Positions 54,567-63,999 of a stretch of DNA of 64,000 nt are shown here, piece after piece. Position 1 is the first letter of the stretch. Every line of letters starts with the position of its first letter. The stretch lies in the NCBI RefSeq assembly GCF_015351595.1, contig NZ_JADKPT010000009.1:124001-188000 (forward strand), given 5' to 3'. Source of the stretch: Flavobacterium sp. LC2016-12. GTDB taxonomy: Bacteria > Bacteroidota > Bacteroidia > Flavobacteriales > Flavobacteriaceae. A model generated the notes under the pieces. That model searched no databases. It was not told the origin of the DNA and saw only the letters and a program-made list of their open reading frames with translations. A program made the translations under genes and the position numbers.

Positions 54567-55652
54567 ATGACAAATTATAAATTCATATTAAGTGGTGGTG
54601 GTACAGGAGGGCATATCTATCCTGCGATTGCGATTGCAAATGAATTAAAATTACAGTTTCCTGATGCTGAATTCCTTTTCGTAGGGGCACAGGATAAGAT
54701 GGAAATGCAAAAAGTGCCTCAGGCAGGTTATGAGATAAAAGGACTTTGGATTGCAGGTTTACAAAGAAAATTGACATTGCAGAATTTGATGTTTCCATTG
54801 AAACTGGCAACAAGTTTATTAGAGTCAAGAAGAATCATCAGACAATTCAAACCAAACGTAGTGATAGGAACAGGTGGTTTCGCCAGCGGACCTTTATTAC
54901 AAGCTGCAGGGCAGTCAGGAATTCCGACAGTGATTCAGGAACAAAATTCATTTCCGGGAATTACAAACAAATTATTGAGTAAAAGAGCCAATGCAATTTG
55001 TGTGGCTTATGAAAATTTAGAGCGCTTTTTTCCAAAAGAAAAAATTGTTTTAACAGGAAATCCGGTTCGTCAGGATTTGATTGACATTGAAAGTAAACGT
55101 GATGAAGCAATCACTTTCTATGGTTTAGATCCGAATAAAAAAACATTATTAGTTTTAGGAGGAAGTTTAGGTGCGAGAAGAGTCAATCAGTTAATCGAAA
55201 AAGAATTGCAGAATATGCTTTCGCAAAATGTTCAGATTATCTGGCAATGCGGAAAATTATATTTTGAAGATTATAAAAAACATCAACAACAACACGTGAG
55301 GGTAGTTGATTTTATTGAAAGAATGGATTTTGTTTACGCTGCAGCAGATGTGATCATTTCACGTGCCGGAGCATCATCAGTTTCGGAATTATGTATTGTT
55401 GGGAAACCAGTGATTTTTATTCCATCACCAAATGTTGCCGAAGACCATCAGACAAAAAACGCTCAGGCAATTGTGGATGCGAAGGGTGCTATTTTATTAA
55501 AAGAATCAGATTTAGACAGTCAGTTTAGTATTGTTTTTGAAGCTTTAATGAAAGATGACGGAAAGCAAAAGCAGTTGAGTGCCAACATTAAAAAATTGGC
55601 AATGCCGAATGCAACAAAAGTTATTGTTGAGGAGATTAAAAAGTTGTTATAA
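54567..55652 (+). CDS. murG: Lipid II synthase MurG
   Basis: 361 residues, peripheral membrane GT28 transferase adding GlcNAc to lipid [16 protein letters not shown] at the N-terminus and [21 protein letters not shown] in the C-terminal domain are diagnostic; [10 protein letters not shown] is also seen. The ATG at 54567 follows a 42-base gap from ftsW. Confidence 0.96.
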   Translation: MTNYKFILSGGGTGGHIYPAIAIANELKLQFPDAEFLFVGAQDKMEMQKVPQAGYEIKGLWIAGLQRKLTLQNLMFPLKLATSLLESRRIIRQFKPNVVIGTGGFASGPLLQAAGQSGIPTVIQEQNSFPGITNKLLSKRANAICVAYENLERFFPKEKIVLTGNPVRQDLIDIESKRDEAITFYGLDPNKKTLLVLGGSLGARRVNQLIEKELQNMLSQNVQIIWQCGKLYFEDYKKHQQQHVRVVDFIERMDFVYAAADVIISRAGASSVSELCIVGKPVIFIPSPNVAEDHQTKNAQAIVDAKGAILLKESDLDSQFSIVFEALMKDDGKQKQLSANIKKLAMPNATKVIVEEIKKLL

Positions 55653-55711
55653 TATAAAGTTTGTCTAAAATTATACAACGCAAAAAAGAAAACAGAATGC
55701 TATTTTAGGCA

Positions 55712-55796
55712 TTTTGGGTTATTAAAGAAGAAAAAATACAAAGGCTTAATTACTAGTTTTTTATAAAATAGAACTAGAAATAAATAGCCCAAAAAA
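55712..55796. repeat. Nested inverted repeat between murG and murC
   Basis: An inner pair CTAGTT (55753) / AACTAG (55772) is nested in an outer pair TTTTGGGTTATT (55712) / AATAGCCCAAAA (55784). It occupies most of the 154-base gap, the longest in the dcw operon. Confidence 0.65.
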
Positions 55797-55806
55797 TAAA
55801 ATTAAA

Positions 55807-57156
55807 ATGAATTTAAATCAAATACAGAACGTTTATTTTATTGGCATTGGAGGCATCGGAATGAGTGCTCTGGCCCGTTATTTCAAATATATCGGGAAAC
55901 AGGTTTCAGGTTACGATAAAACACCGTCAATGTTAACTAATGAATTGATTGAAAGTGGAATTGATATTCATTTTGAAGATAATATTAATTTGATTCCAAG
56001 TGATTATTTCGTGGAGAATACGTTGGTGATTTTTACGCCAGCTGTTCCAAAATCGCATTCAGAGTGGAATTACTTTATCGAAAGAAATTATGAAATTAAA
56101 AAGCGTGCTGAAGTTTTAGGAATTATTACGAAGGACACTTTTAGTTTTGCAGTTGCCGGTACACATGGAAAAACAACAACCTCAAGTATTTTAGGACATA
56201 TCTTATATGAGAGTGGAGCAGATGTAACTGCATTTGTGGGTGGAATAGTTGAGAATTACAATTCGAATTTAATTGGAACAGGAAAAACGGTAACAGTTGT
56301 AGAGGCTGATGAATTTGATCGTTCATTTTTACACTTACATCCAAATATTGCCTGTATCACCTCTATGGATGCTGACCATTTAGATATTTACGGAACCAGC
56401 GATGCTATTGAGGCTTCGTTCGTAGAATTTGCTTCGAAAGTTGAAGATAAGAGCAAGTTGTTTATAACTAAGGAATTACCTCTTGAAGGAGTGCAATGTG
56501 CTATAAATGAAGATGCTGTATATAAGGCTTTCAATGTTCGAATAGAAAATGGAAGTTATGTTTTTGATGTGCAGACGCCATCAGAAATTATGAAAGATTT
56601 GCATTTCGGATTGCCTGGGAAACACAATTTAATGAATGGATTAATGGCTATTGCAATGGCCAAAACGTTTGGCACCCCGACCGACTCCATTGCAAAAGCC
56701 ATTGCTTCATTCAACGGAATCAGAAGACGTTTTTCTTATCAGATTAAATCTGAGAAATTAGTTTATATAGATGATTACGCGCATCATCCAACAGAAATAA
56801 ATGCTGTACATCAGGCTGTTACGGAATTGTATCCGGGGCGTAAAGTATTGGCGATCTTTCAACCACATTTATTCAGCAGAACAAGAGATTTTGCTGATGG
56901 ATTTGCAGAGAGTTTATCGCAATTTGATGAAGTGTTTTTAATGGATATTTATCCGGCACGAGAATTACCGATGGAAGGGATTACATCGGATTGGCTGCTA
57001 GGGAAAATGACAAGTTCGAACAAAAAAATTGTTGCAAAAAATGATTTATTAGCGGAAATCAAAGCCAGTGATGCGCCAATAATTGTAACGATAGGAGCTG
57101 GAGATATTGGTGAAATGGTTCCATCAATTAAAAAAATGCTAAATGAAAATATTTAA
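55807..57156 (+). CDS. murC: UDP-N-acetylmuramate-L-alanine ligase
   Basis: 449 residues, cytosolic; adds L-Ala to UDP-MurNAc. GIGGIGMSALARYF near the N-terminus, ATP loop VAGTHGKTTTSSIL near residue 118, and YIDDYAHHPTEI. Its end overlaps ftsQ by 14 bases. Confidence 0.96.
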   Translation: MNLNQIQNVYFIGIGGIGMSALARYFKYIGKQVSGYDKTPSMLTNELIESGIDIHFEDNINLIPSDYFVENTLVIFTPAVPKSHSEWNYFIERNYEIKKRAEVLGIITKDTFSFAVAGTHGKTTTSSILGHILYESGADVTAFVGGIVENYNSNLIGTGKTVTVVEADEFDRSFLHLHPNIACITSMDADHLDIYGTSDAIEASFVEFASKVEDKSKLFITKELPLEGVQCAINEDAVYKAFNVRIENGSYVFDVQTPSEIMKDLHFGLPGKHNLMNGLMAIAMAKTFGTPTDSIAKAIASFNGIRRRFSYQIKSEKLVYIDDYAHHPTEINAVHQAVTELYPGRKVLAIFQPHLFSRTRDFADGFAESLSQFDEVFLMDIYPARELPMEGITSDWLLGKMTSSNKKIVAKNDLLAEIKASDAPIIVTIGAGDIGEMVPSIKKMLNENI

Positions 57157-57865
57157 TTGGACAAATATTCGATTGATTCTCATTTTTGGGCTTGTACTTT
57201 TTTTGTATTCGTTCGCACAACATCGAAATGGTGATCGAAAACTGAAGAAATCTATGGTAGTTTTTGTAGGAGAAAACACGCTGTTTGTTAAGCCGGAATC
57301 GGTTAATAAATTGTTAATAGAAAATAAAAGAGACGCTTCCAGTATCCGAAAAGATGAGTTAGATTTGAATAACATAGAAAAAACCCTTGATACGCAAGAC
57401 ATGATTGAGAAGTCAGATGTTTTTGTAAGTATCGATGGAGTTCTAAAAGCGATAGTAAAACAGAAGACACCAATAGCGAGAGTTTATGATGGTGATAACT
57501 CTTTTTATATTGACTATGAGGGTAATAAAATGCCTTTATCAGACAATTTTACAGCGCGGGTTCCTCTTGTTTCGGGGGCAATAAATGAAAAAAATAACGA
57601 AGATTTAGCTGCTTTATTTCGCACAATTTATGACGATGCGTTTTTGAAAAAAAACATCATTGCAATACAAATTATGCCTAATGGCAGCCTAAAAATGTTT
57701 AATAGAAATTATGATTACTTCATCGATTTTGGCAGAACGATGAATGTTGATAAGAAATTTAATAACTATAAAGCCTTTTTTCAAAAAGCAGTTTTAGATA
57801 GTTCGTTATACAAATACAAAAAGATTGACCTTAGGTTTACGGAACAAGTAGTTTGCACAAAATAA
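57143..57865 (+). CDS. ftsQ: Cell division protein FtsQ/DivIB
   Basis: 240 residues: short N-terminus, one membrane helix (RLILIFGLVLFLYSFAQ, near 10-26), then a POTRA-like periplasmic region and a C-terminal beta domain ending in FTEQVVCTK. Sequence divergence is normal for FtsQ. Position between murC and ftsA and topology support the call. Six bases separate it from ftsA. Confidence 0.88.
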   Translation: MKIFNWTNIRLILIFGLVLFLYSFAQHRNGDRKLKKSMVVFVGENTLFVKPESVNKLLIENKRDASSIRKDELDLNNIEKTLDTQDMIEKSDVFVSIDGVLKAIVKQKTPIARVYDGDNSFYIDYEGNKMPLSDNFTARVPLVSGAINEKNNEDLAALFRTIYDDAFLKKNIIAIQIMPNGSLKMFNRNYDYFIDFGRTMNVDKKFNNYKAFFQKAVLDSSLYKYKKIDLRFTEQVVCTK

Positions 57866-57871
57866 TAGAAA

Positions 57872-59290
57872 ATGGAAAAAGATAACATTGCAGTAGGTCT
57901 AGATATTGGAACAACCAAAATCGTTGCCATGATAGGCAAGAAGAACGAGTATGGAAAGTTGGAAATTTTGGGTATTGGGAAATCCAAAAGTTTGGGTGTT
58001 GCGAGAGGTGTTGTAAACAACATTACGCAAACTATCCAATCAATTCAACAAGCTATTTTAGAAGCAGAAAATAATTCAGGTTACAAAATAAAAGATGTGG
58101 TTGTGGGTATTGCCGGACAACACATCAGAAGTATACAGCATACAGATTACATCAGCCGTAGTAATCCGGAGGAAGTAATTGGCGAGAAAGATATTCAGCT
58201 TTTGATTGACCAGGTTAATAAACTGGCCATGTTACCGGGAGAAGAAATCATTCACGTTTTGCCACAGGAATTTAAAATCGACGGACAGTCTGAAATCAAA
58301 GAGCCAATCGGAATGTACGGTGGAAGACTGGAATCTAGTTTTCACGTTGTAGTTGGACAAGCTTCTTCTATCAGAAATGTGGGAAGATGTATTCAGAGTT
58401 CAGGAATCGAATTGTCTGGATTGACATTAGAGCCTTTGGCTTCGGCAGATGCAGTTTTGAGTCAGGAAGAAAAAGAAGCGGGTGTTGCATTGATCGATAT
58501 TGGTGGTGGAACAACAGATTTAGCCATTTTTAAAGATGGAATCATTCGTCACACTGCTGTAATTCCTTTTGGAGGAAATGTAATTACGGATGATATTAAA
58601 GAAGGCTGTTCAATTATTGAAAAACAAGCAGAGCTTTTAAAAATAAAATTCGGATCAGCCTGGCCGGGAGAAAATAAAGACAACGAGATTGTTTCTATTC
58701 CTGGATTAAGAGGCAGAGAGCCAAAAGAGATTTCGCTTAAAAACTTGTCTAAAATTATCCACGCCCGTGTGGTGGAAATTGTGGAGCAGGTTTTTGCAGA
58801 AATTAAAGCATACGGACACGAAGATCCTCGTAAAAAATTAATTGCCGGAATCGTTCTTACGGGTGGTGGAGCTCAACTAAAACACATTAAACAATTAGTA
58901 GAGTACATTACCGGAATGGATACCAGAATTGGATATCCAAATGAGCATTTAGCAGGAAATTCAAGCGAAGAAATTTCTAGCCCATTGTTTGCAACTGCAG
59001 TTGGTTTGGTAATGAATAGCATTGAAAACAGTACACAAAGTGCTGTTAGAATGGAGTTGGTTAACGAACAGCCAAAAGTGGTTTACAGAAATGTGCCACC
59101 GCAGCAGCAACAACCAGTACAGCAACGATACGAAGTTGAAGAAAACTACGTTGAAAGAGTAGAAACTGTAGAGCAGTCAAGAGAAGTTAGAAATACTGTT
59201 GAAGCAGAATCTACCGAAACAAAAATAAGAAGATCATTTTTTGATCGCTATGTCGATAAAATCAAAGATTTTTTAGACAACGCAGAATAA
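57872..59290 (+). CDS. ftsA: Cell division actin-like protein FtsA
   Basis: 472 residues; anchors FtsZ filaments to the membrane. ATP-binding phosphate 1 loop VGLDIGTTKIVAMIG at the start, phosphate 2 IDIGGGTTDLAIF near residue 206, and LTGGGAQLKHI. A Gln/Pro/Glu-rich linker is followed by a C-terminal amphipathic helix (RRSFFDRYVDKIKDFLDN), the expected membrane-binding segment. Confidence 0.96.
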   Translation: MEKDNIAVGLDIGTTKIVAMIGKKNEYGKLEILGIGKSKSLGVARGVVNNITQTIQSIQQAILEAENNSGYKIKDVVVGIAGQHIRSIQHTDYISRSNPEEVIGEKDIQLLIDQVNKLAMLPGEEIIHVLPQEFKIDGQSEIKEPIGMYGGRLESSFHVVVGQASSIRNVGRCIQSSGIELSGLTLEPLASADAVLSQEEKEAGVALIDIGGGTTDLAIFKDGIIRHTAVIPFGGNVITDDIKEGCSIIEKQAELLKIKFGSAWPGENKDNEIVSIPGLRGREPKEISLKNLSKIIHARVVEIVEQVFAEIKAYGHEDPRKKLIAGIVLTGGGAQLKHIKQLVEYITGMDTRIGYPNEHLAGNSSEEISSPLFATAVGLVMNSIENSTQSAVRMELVNEQPKVVYRNVPPQQQQPVQQRYEVEENYVERVETVEQSREVRNTVEAESTETKIRRSFFDRYVDKIKDFLDNAE

Positions 59291-59374
59291 ATTAATAATA
59301 GACGAAAAGGATTACTATTGGCCCCAAGTCAAGAAGTAAAAAATGTATTTAATAAGAATTTCAAAACCAAAAAG

Positions 59375-61372
59375 ATGATGAGCAACTCAGAATTTGGAAG
59401 TATTTCATTTGATTTACCAAAAAACCAATCAAATGTAATCAAGGTAATAGGTGTAGGTGGAGGCGGAAGTAACGCAATCAACCACATGTTTAAACAAGGT
59501 ATTAAAGGGGTAGATTTTATCGTTTGTAATACAGACTCGCAAGCGCTTCAGAATAGTGCTGTACCAAATAAAATTCAGTTAGGTATGAACCTAACAGAGG
59601 GTCTTGGAGCAGGAGCAAATCCTGATGTAGGACAACAATCTGCTATTGAAAGTATCGCTGATATCGAAAAAATGTTAGACCGTGGTACTAAGATGGTATT
59701 TATTACCGCTGGTATGGGTGGTGGAACTGGTACAGGTGCTGCTCCGGTAATTGCACAATTAGCAAAAGAAAGAGAAATTTTAACGGTCGGTATCGTAACA
59801 ATTCCGTTTCAGTTTGAGGGTAAAGTTCGTCAGGAACAAGCGCTTTTAGGAATCGAAAAATTACGTAAACAAGTCGATTCGTTAATCGTTATCAATAATA
59901 ATAAGTTAAGAGAAGTATACGGAAATCTTGGTTTTAAAGCTGGATTCTCTAAAGCGGATGAAGTATTAGCAACAGCCTCAAGAGGTATTGCTGAAGTAAT
60001 TACGCACCACTATACTCAAAATATCGATTTACGTGATGCCAAAACTGTTTTGTCAAACAGTGGAACTGCGATCATGGGATCTTCTGTTGCTACAGGCGAA
60101 AACAGAGCGAAAGAAGCAATTGTTTCAGCTTTGGATTCTCCGTTACTAAACGACAACAAAATTACAGGAGCCAAAAACGTATTGTTGCTTATCGTTTCTG
60201 GATCTAATGAAATCACGCTTGATGAAATTGGAGAAATCAATGATCATATTCAGGCAGAAGCAGGTTACAACGCTAATATTATCATGGGAGTTGGTGAAGA
60301 CGAAACTCTTGGTGAGGCTATTGCGGTAACTATCATTGCTACTGGTTTTGATGTTGAACAACAAAATGAAATCGTAAATACAGAACCTAAAAAAATCATT
60401 CATACGTTAGAAGATGAGCAAAGAAGTGTTCATAATTTAACGAACAAAACGGTTACTTCTTTTGACTTAAATGCTGAAACACCTACTGCGAAATCAGAAG
60501 AAAAAGTTGTTTTTGAATTAATGGAAGATGAGCCTTTTGCAAATACTCATAATCCTGTAGTTCCAACTCCTGTTGCTCCAGTTGCAGTTGCTCCAACTAT
60601 CAATCAGGAAGAATTAGTGGTGATGTCAGAGTTTATCAAAAATCTTGATGTAACTTTTGAAATCGTTTCGCCAATTACAGATATCGATTTTACGATTTCA
60701 GCTCCGGCAGCAGAATTTGTTCAGGAAGTAAAGCCAGTTCAGCAAAGAACTTTTGAAAGAGAAGAACAAACGACTTTCTCTTTTGATTTACCTCTTTTCA
60801 GATCTGAACCAGAAGTGAAAAAAGAACCGGTTGTTGAGGAGACTAAAATTTTATTCGAATTATCAAACGAAACTCGTAATATCAAAGTTAACGATCCAGT
60901 ACAATTTGTACCGGTAACAGAAGTTGCTGAAAACGGAGTTATCAAATATTCTTTAGAAGAATATATGGAGGTTGAGGACAATTTAATGTCATCAAAACCA
61001 GTTGAAAAAGTAGTAGAAGATGTTGTTCCTGCTGAATTGAATATTCAATTAAAACAAAAGGTCGATTTTGCTCAGGAAGCTGATTTCGCAACAACTTCAA
61101 ATGTGTCTCCAATGGAATTGACAATCGAAGAAACATTACGTTTAAGAGCAGAAGAAAGAAGAAAGAAACTAAAGGAGTTTAACTATAAATTCCATAATAA
61201 TGTTTCGAGAATTGATGAACTTGAAAAAGAGCCTGCTTACAAAAGATTAGGTATCGATCTTTCAAATAATCAGTCGAATTCAACCAATTCAAGAATATCT
61301 GTTGGTACTGATAGTAACAACGATTTGCAATTGCGTTCAAACAATTCATTTTTGCACGACAACGTAGATTAA
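59375..61372 (+). CDS. ftsZ: Cell division protein FtsZ, long form
   Basis: 665 residues from the ATG at 59375 (MMSNSEFGSISFDLP); the frame upstream to 59318 begins at a TTG without support. Tubulin-like GTPase that forms the Z ring. VIGVGGGGSNAIN and the GGGTGTGAAPVIAQL tubulin signature are intact. After the core (about residue 340) it has a long acidic, Pro/Val/Glu-rich linker of some 280 residues, ending with the conserved tip NNSFLHDNVD. Last gene of the dcw cluster, followed by a strong terminator. Confidence 0.96.
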   Translation: MMSNSEFGSISFDLPKNQSNVIKVIGVGGGGSNAINHMFKQGIKGVDFIVCNTDSQALQNSAVPNKIQLGMNLTEGLGAGANPDVGQQSAIESIADIEKMLDRGTKMVFITAGMGGGTGTGAAPVIAQLAKEREILTVGIVTIPFQFEGKVRQEQALLGIEKLRKQVDSLIVINNNKLREVYGNLGFKAGFSKADEVLATASRGIAEVITHHYTQNIDLRDAKTVLSNSGTAIMGSSVATGENRAKEAIVSALDSPLLNDNKITGAKNVLLLIVSGSNEITLDEIGEINDHIQAEAGYNANIIMGVGEDETLGEAIAVTIIATGFDVEQQNEIVNTEPKKIIHTLEDEQRSVHNLTNKTVTSFDLNAETPTAKSEEKVVFELMEDEPFANTHNPVVPTPVAPVAVAPTINQEELVVMSEFIKNLDVTFEIVSPITDIDFTISAPAAEFVQEVKPVQQRTFEREEQTTFSFDLPLFRSEPEVKKEPVVEETKILFELSNETRNIKVNDPVQFVPVTEVAENGVIKYSLEEYMEVEDNLMSSKPVEKVVEDVVPAELNIQLKQKVDFAQEADFATTSNVSPMELTIEETLRLRAEERRKKLKEFNYKFHNNVSRIDELEKEPAYKRLGIDLSNNQSNSTNSRISVGTDSNNDLQLRSNNSFLHDNVD

Positions 61373-61393
61373 TTTTACATTCATAATATTAGG

Positions 61394-61435
61394 ATAACCC
61401 GAAAATTGGATTTAATTTTCGGGTTATTTTTTTTA
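61394..61435 (+). terminator. Terminator of the dcw operon
   Basis: ATAACCCGAAAAT pairs with ATTTTCGGGTTAT around a short loop, then a run of eight or more T. It begins 22 bases after the ftsZ stop. Confidence 0.9.
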
Positions 61436-61575
61436 TCTTCGCACAGAATTTTAAAATTTGACTTCTTTAGTACACTTTTAAAGTGAATCTTATTGTCATT
61501 TGGAGTGAAGTCGCGGATAATTCAAATAATCATAACAATATATAAGCTTTGAGCTTATTTAAATAAAATAAAACG

Positions 61576-62025
61576 ATGAGTTTACAAACATTAATCATGG
61601 ACGAAATTAAAACGGCCATGAGAGCAAAAGATACAGTTGCATTAGAAGCATTAAGAGCTATTAAATCTGAAATGTTATTGGCTGCAACCGCTTCAGGATC
61701 AAAAGAAGAATTAACAGAAGACGATGAAGTTAAATTACTTCAAAGACTGGTTAAAACCCGTAAAGAAAGCGCAAGAATTTTTACAGAACAAAATCGTCCT
61801 GATTTAGCTGAACCAGAATTGGCTCAGGTTGCTGTAATCGAGAAATTTTTGCCAGCTCAATTAAGTGAGGAAGAAGTAGAAGCCGTTGTAGCAAAAATAA
61901 TTGCTGAAACTGGAGCTTCTGGAATTGCTTCAATGGGTAAAGTTATGGGATTAGCCTCTGCTCAATTAGGCGGAACTGCTGAAGGAAAAACCATTTCTGC
62001 AATTGTTAAAAAACTATTAGTTTAA
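61576..62025 (+). CDS. GatB/YqeY domain protein
   Basis: 149 residues, helical YqeY family: MSLQTLIMDEIKTAMRAKD, ALEALRAIKSEML, VIEKFLPAQLSEEEVEAVV, then GKVMGLASAQLGG. Related to the C-terminal domain of GatB amidotransferases; likely a tRNA-binding or aminoacyl-tRNA amidotransferase-related role, not proven. It follows ftsZ after a terminator, with a TATCTTCG box at 61434 as a possible promoter. Confidence 0.9.
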   Translation: MSLQTLIMDEIKTAMRAKDTVALEALRAIKSEMLLAATASGSKEELTEDDEVKLLQRLVKTRKESARIFTEQNRPDLAEPELAQVAVIEKFLPAQLSEEEVEAVVAKIIAETGASGIASMGKVMGLASAQLGGTAEGKTISAIVKKLLV

Positions 62026-62094
62026 AATTCCAATAAAAAAATTCCAAATTCCAATGCTTAAATTGGAATTTGGAATTTAAAAAAATTGGAATTT
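62025..62094. repeat. ATTCCAAATTCCAA palindrome, copy 4
   Basis: AATTCCAATAAAAAAATTCC begins the element; ATTCCAAATTCCAA at 62041-62054 pairs with TTGGAATTTGGAATT at 62063-62077, with an additional half-copy AATTGGAATTT at 62085-62095. Between the YqeY gene and tRNA-Arg. Confidence 0.85.
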
Positions 62095-62101
62095 ATTATT
62101 T

Positions 62102-62175
62102 GACCGCGTAGTTCAACTGGATAGAATATCAGATTTCGGCTCTGAGGGTTGGGGGTTCGAACCCCTCCGCGGTCA
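62102..62175 (+). tRNA. tRNA-Arg (anticodon TCG)
   Basis: A 74-base cloverleaf. Acceptor arms GACCGCG and CGCGGTC, anticodon stem TCAGA/TCTGA enclosing TTTCGGC, giving anticodon TCG (reads CGA). T arm GGGGGTTCGAACCCC. Discriminator A; no CCA encoded. The downstream DNA changes character and may be an insertion site, see findings. Confidence 0.95.
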
Positions 62176-62181
62176 CTAAGT

Positions 62182-62211
62182 AAAGCTTCAGAGAAATCTG
62201 GAGCTTTTTTG
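62182..62211 (+). terminator. Terminator after tRNA-Arg
   Basis: AAGCTTCAGA, loop GAAA, TCTGGAGCTT and a T run. Confidence 0.85.
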
Positions 62212-62286
62212 TTTAAGTGATTTTTAATTTTCTTTATGTTAACTAGCGGGATGTTCGCACTAGCAAGGGGAGATCAAAGCTATAAT

Positions 62287-62928
62287 TCAATTTAGCCAAT
62301 ATTCCAATTTCATTTCTGAGTAATAAGGTCCATAAGAAATTTGGACTTCTCTATTTCCTGCTTTGGGAATCAAAAATGAGACTTTTATTTTTCTAGTTCT
62401 ATTATCAATTAAGGTCAAGATTTTTACATATTCTTCGGATATCACACCTTCTTTTTGAGCCATGTCCACTATTTCCCTTGATTTTCTTATTGTTCTTTTG
62501 GTAGTCGAACAACCAAATACCGCTTTATATTTTCGTGGTTTAATGGAGTCCAAAGTCTTTTTATTGAGAGCAGATTCTATAAAATCTTCATAATCGTTGA
62601 AACTTACCCCAATTTCTTGAGCGTCATTTTCATAAGAAAATATATGATTATTATCGAGAAGAAAATCTTCATAAATTCCATATTTTCTCTCCGAAAAATT
62701 ATATCCCTCAACTATTAAAATTGTCGAACTAGTTGTATCAATTCGCTTTTGAGTTTGGTAATCTTCTCTTTTTGAAATCAACAAATTAAAACACTTGATT
62801 TGCTCTGTTTTTAGTTCGCTCTTTATTGAGTCTAAAGTTTTAATTGTAATTTTATTCCAATTCTCTTTTTTTTGTGCAAAAGATAGAATCGATGTCAATA
62901 ATATTAAAATTGGGATAATTTTTCTCAT
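62287..62928 (-). CDS. Hypothetical exported protein
   Basis: 213 residues with a signal peptide (MRKIIPILILLTSILSFAQ). The mature part is charged, mostly mixed alpha and beta, with repeated LDSIK motifs (TLDSIKSELK, KTLDSIKPRKYK). No known family. The gene starts the accessory-looking stretch after the tRNA-Arg. Confidence 0.6.
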   Translation of the reverse strand: MRKIIPILILLTSILSFAQKKENWNKITIKTLDSIKSELKTEQIKCFNLLISKREDYQTQKRIDTTSSTILIVEGYNFSERKYGIYEDFLLDNNHIFSYENDAQEIGVSFNDYEDFIESALNKKTLDSIKPRKYKAVFGCSTTKRTIRKSREIVDMAQKEGVISEEYVKILTLIDNRTRKIKVSFLIPKAGNREVQISYGPYYSEMKLEYWLN

Positions 62929-63055
62929 GTGACTTAATACTTATATAATTTGCTTGATAGAATGCTTTTTAAAAAAGAGGCAAAGCAAATGTCTCCCGCC
63001 TTGGGCTTTTCCAAAAAACATATTCAAAAAATGTGCCCTTCATAAAGTCTCTCAC

Positions 63056-63262
63056 TTATTGTTTTTTAATTTCGTTCCATCGTTTTTCAAGTTCATTCAA
63101 TTTCGTTAAAAAATCCTCGTCTTCAAGATAGAATATTTTGGGATTAGCTTCCTCAGGTTTTATTATGCACATAATAAGTTGTCCTAATCTAAAATCAGGA
63201 TTTGAAAGCCAAAGTTTTTCAAGTTTTTCTACAATTGGTTTTATTCTGTTGTTATCTCGCAT
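63056..63262 (-). CDS. Small protein, DUF1040/YihD-like
   Basis: 68 residues. The N-terminal pattern MRDNNRIKPIVEKLEKLWLSNPDFRLGQLI resembles YihD/DUF1040-type proteins in which RI..I...L...W..NPD.RLGQL is the conserved core. It is cytosolic, helical, and has no signal. Function unknown. It starts 13 bases after the SRPBCC gene and may form an operon with it. Confidence 0.6.
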   Translation of the reverse strand: MRDNNRIKPIVEKLEKLWLSNPDFRLGQLIMCIIKPEEANPKIFYLEDEDFLTKLNELEKRWNEIKKQ

Positions 63263-63275
63263 ATTTTTTTAATTA

Positions 63276-63734
63276 CTACTTTTCACAAATTTCTTTCAGC
63301 TTCTCAAGAGCCTTTGGATAGTGGTCGTTCATGTAATCTAAAAATTCTTCTACCGTGTCTAAGTCAACAGTAACGGTTGTCGTGCCATTGTTTTCTTCGA
63401 AGGTGTAGTTTTCAAATCCGTTTGCCCATTTTTCTACATCTGGTCCTTCAGTTATTTCCTTATCGGCTTTTAAAAGCCCATAGTGTTGAATAGAAACAAA
63501 TTGGTTGGGAACGTTTATAGCTATCCTGGAAACCATACCGCCTTTTTCTCCTTTTTCATCTACACCAATAAACAGCATTTTACTTCCCTTTTCCCAATTC
63601 CCTTCAAAGGTAGAGGTGGGGTTGAACAAGGCAGTCCATTGTTCATAAGTTGATTTATTGGTAATGCCAAGCATAAAATCATATATCTTGGTTACAGGTG
63701 CATTGATGCTTACTTTGAATTGTAACTTTTTCAT
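63276..63734 (-). CDS. SRPBCC (START-like) family protein
   Basis: 152 residues. A helix-grip domain: KVSINAPVTKIYDFMLGI at the start, FEGNWEKGSKMLFIG and MVSRIAINVPNQFVSIQHYG in the middle, then TTTVTVDLDTVEEFLDYMND and a C-terminal helix KALEKLKEICEK. Family members bind hydrophobic ligands or are stress ATPase activators (AHSA1-like); the ligand is unknown. First gene of a short minus-strand unit with the DUF1040-like gene. Confidence 0.82.
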   Translation of the reverse strand: MKKLQFKVSINAPVTKIYDFMLGITNKSTYEQWTALFNPTSTFEGNWEKGSKMLFIGVDEKGEKGGMVSRIAINVPNQFVSIQHYGLLKADKEITEGPDVEKWANGFENYTFEENNGTTTVTVDLDTVEEFLDYMNDHYPKALEKLKEICEK

Positions 63735-63822
63735 AATGTTTACTATTTGGTTGGATTAATCTTTAAATTGCTATTATCTGTTTTTTATAAGTTTAAAGTT
63801 AAAACATAAAATTTTGTAACGT

Positions 63823-63999
63823 CTAATAAAATAGATCAAGTTGGTAAGATTTACTAATTACGATCCATTTTCCATTTTCTTTTTTCATGATTATTAAATA
63901 ATTGTCAGTTAGGCCATTAATTGATTCAGTGGTTCCCTGACCAACTTTAAAAACTAAATACTTATTAGCACTATAATAGATAGGCTCTGAAAAAGAAAA
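63823..63999 (-). CDS. C-terminal fragment of an unidentified protein, cut by the window end
   Basis: Reading the minus strand from the window edge gives 58 residues ending at a stop at 63823-63825: SEPIYYSANKYLVFK, then VGQGTTESINGLTDN, a KKENGKWIVI segment and YQLDLFY. The KENGKW.V pattern is typical of NTF2-like or lipoprotein C-termini. Open to the window edge, so the N-terminus is outside. Function unknown. Confidence 0.55.
   Translation of the reverse strand, partial: FSFSEPIYYSANKYLVFKVGQGTTESINGLTDNYLIIMKKENGKWIVISKSYQLDLFY

Noticed and set aside
59318..59374. FtsZ start at a TTG
   Set aside because: The extra residues do not resemble FtsZ; the ATG at 59375 gives the normal N-terminus.
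62176..62286. CRISPR array or prophage at the right end
   Set aside because: No direct repeats with spacers and no integrase, capsid or cas genes in the window.
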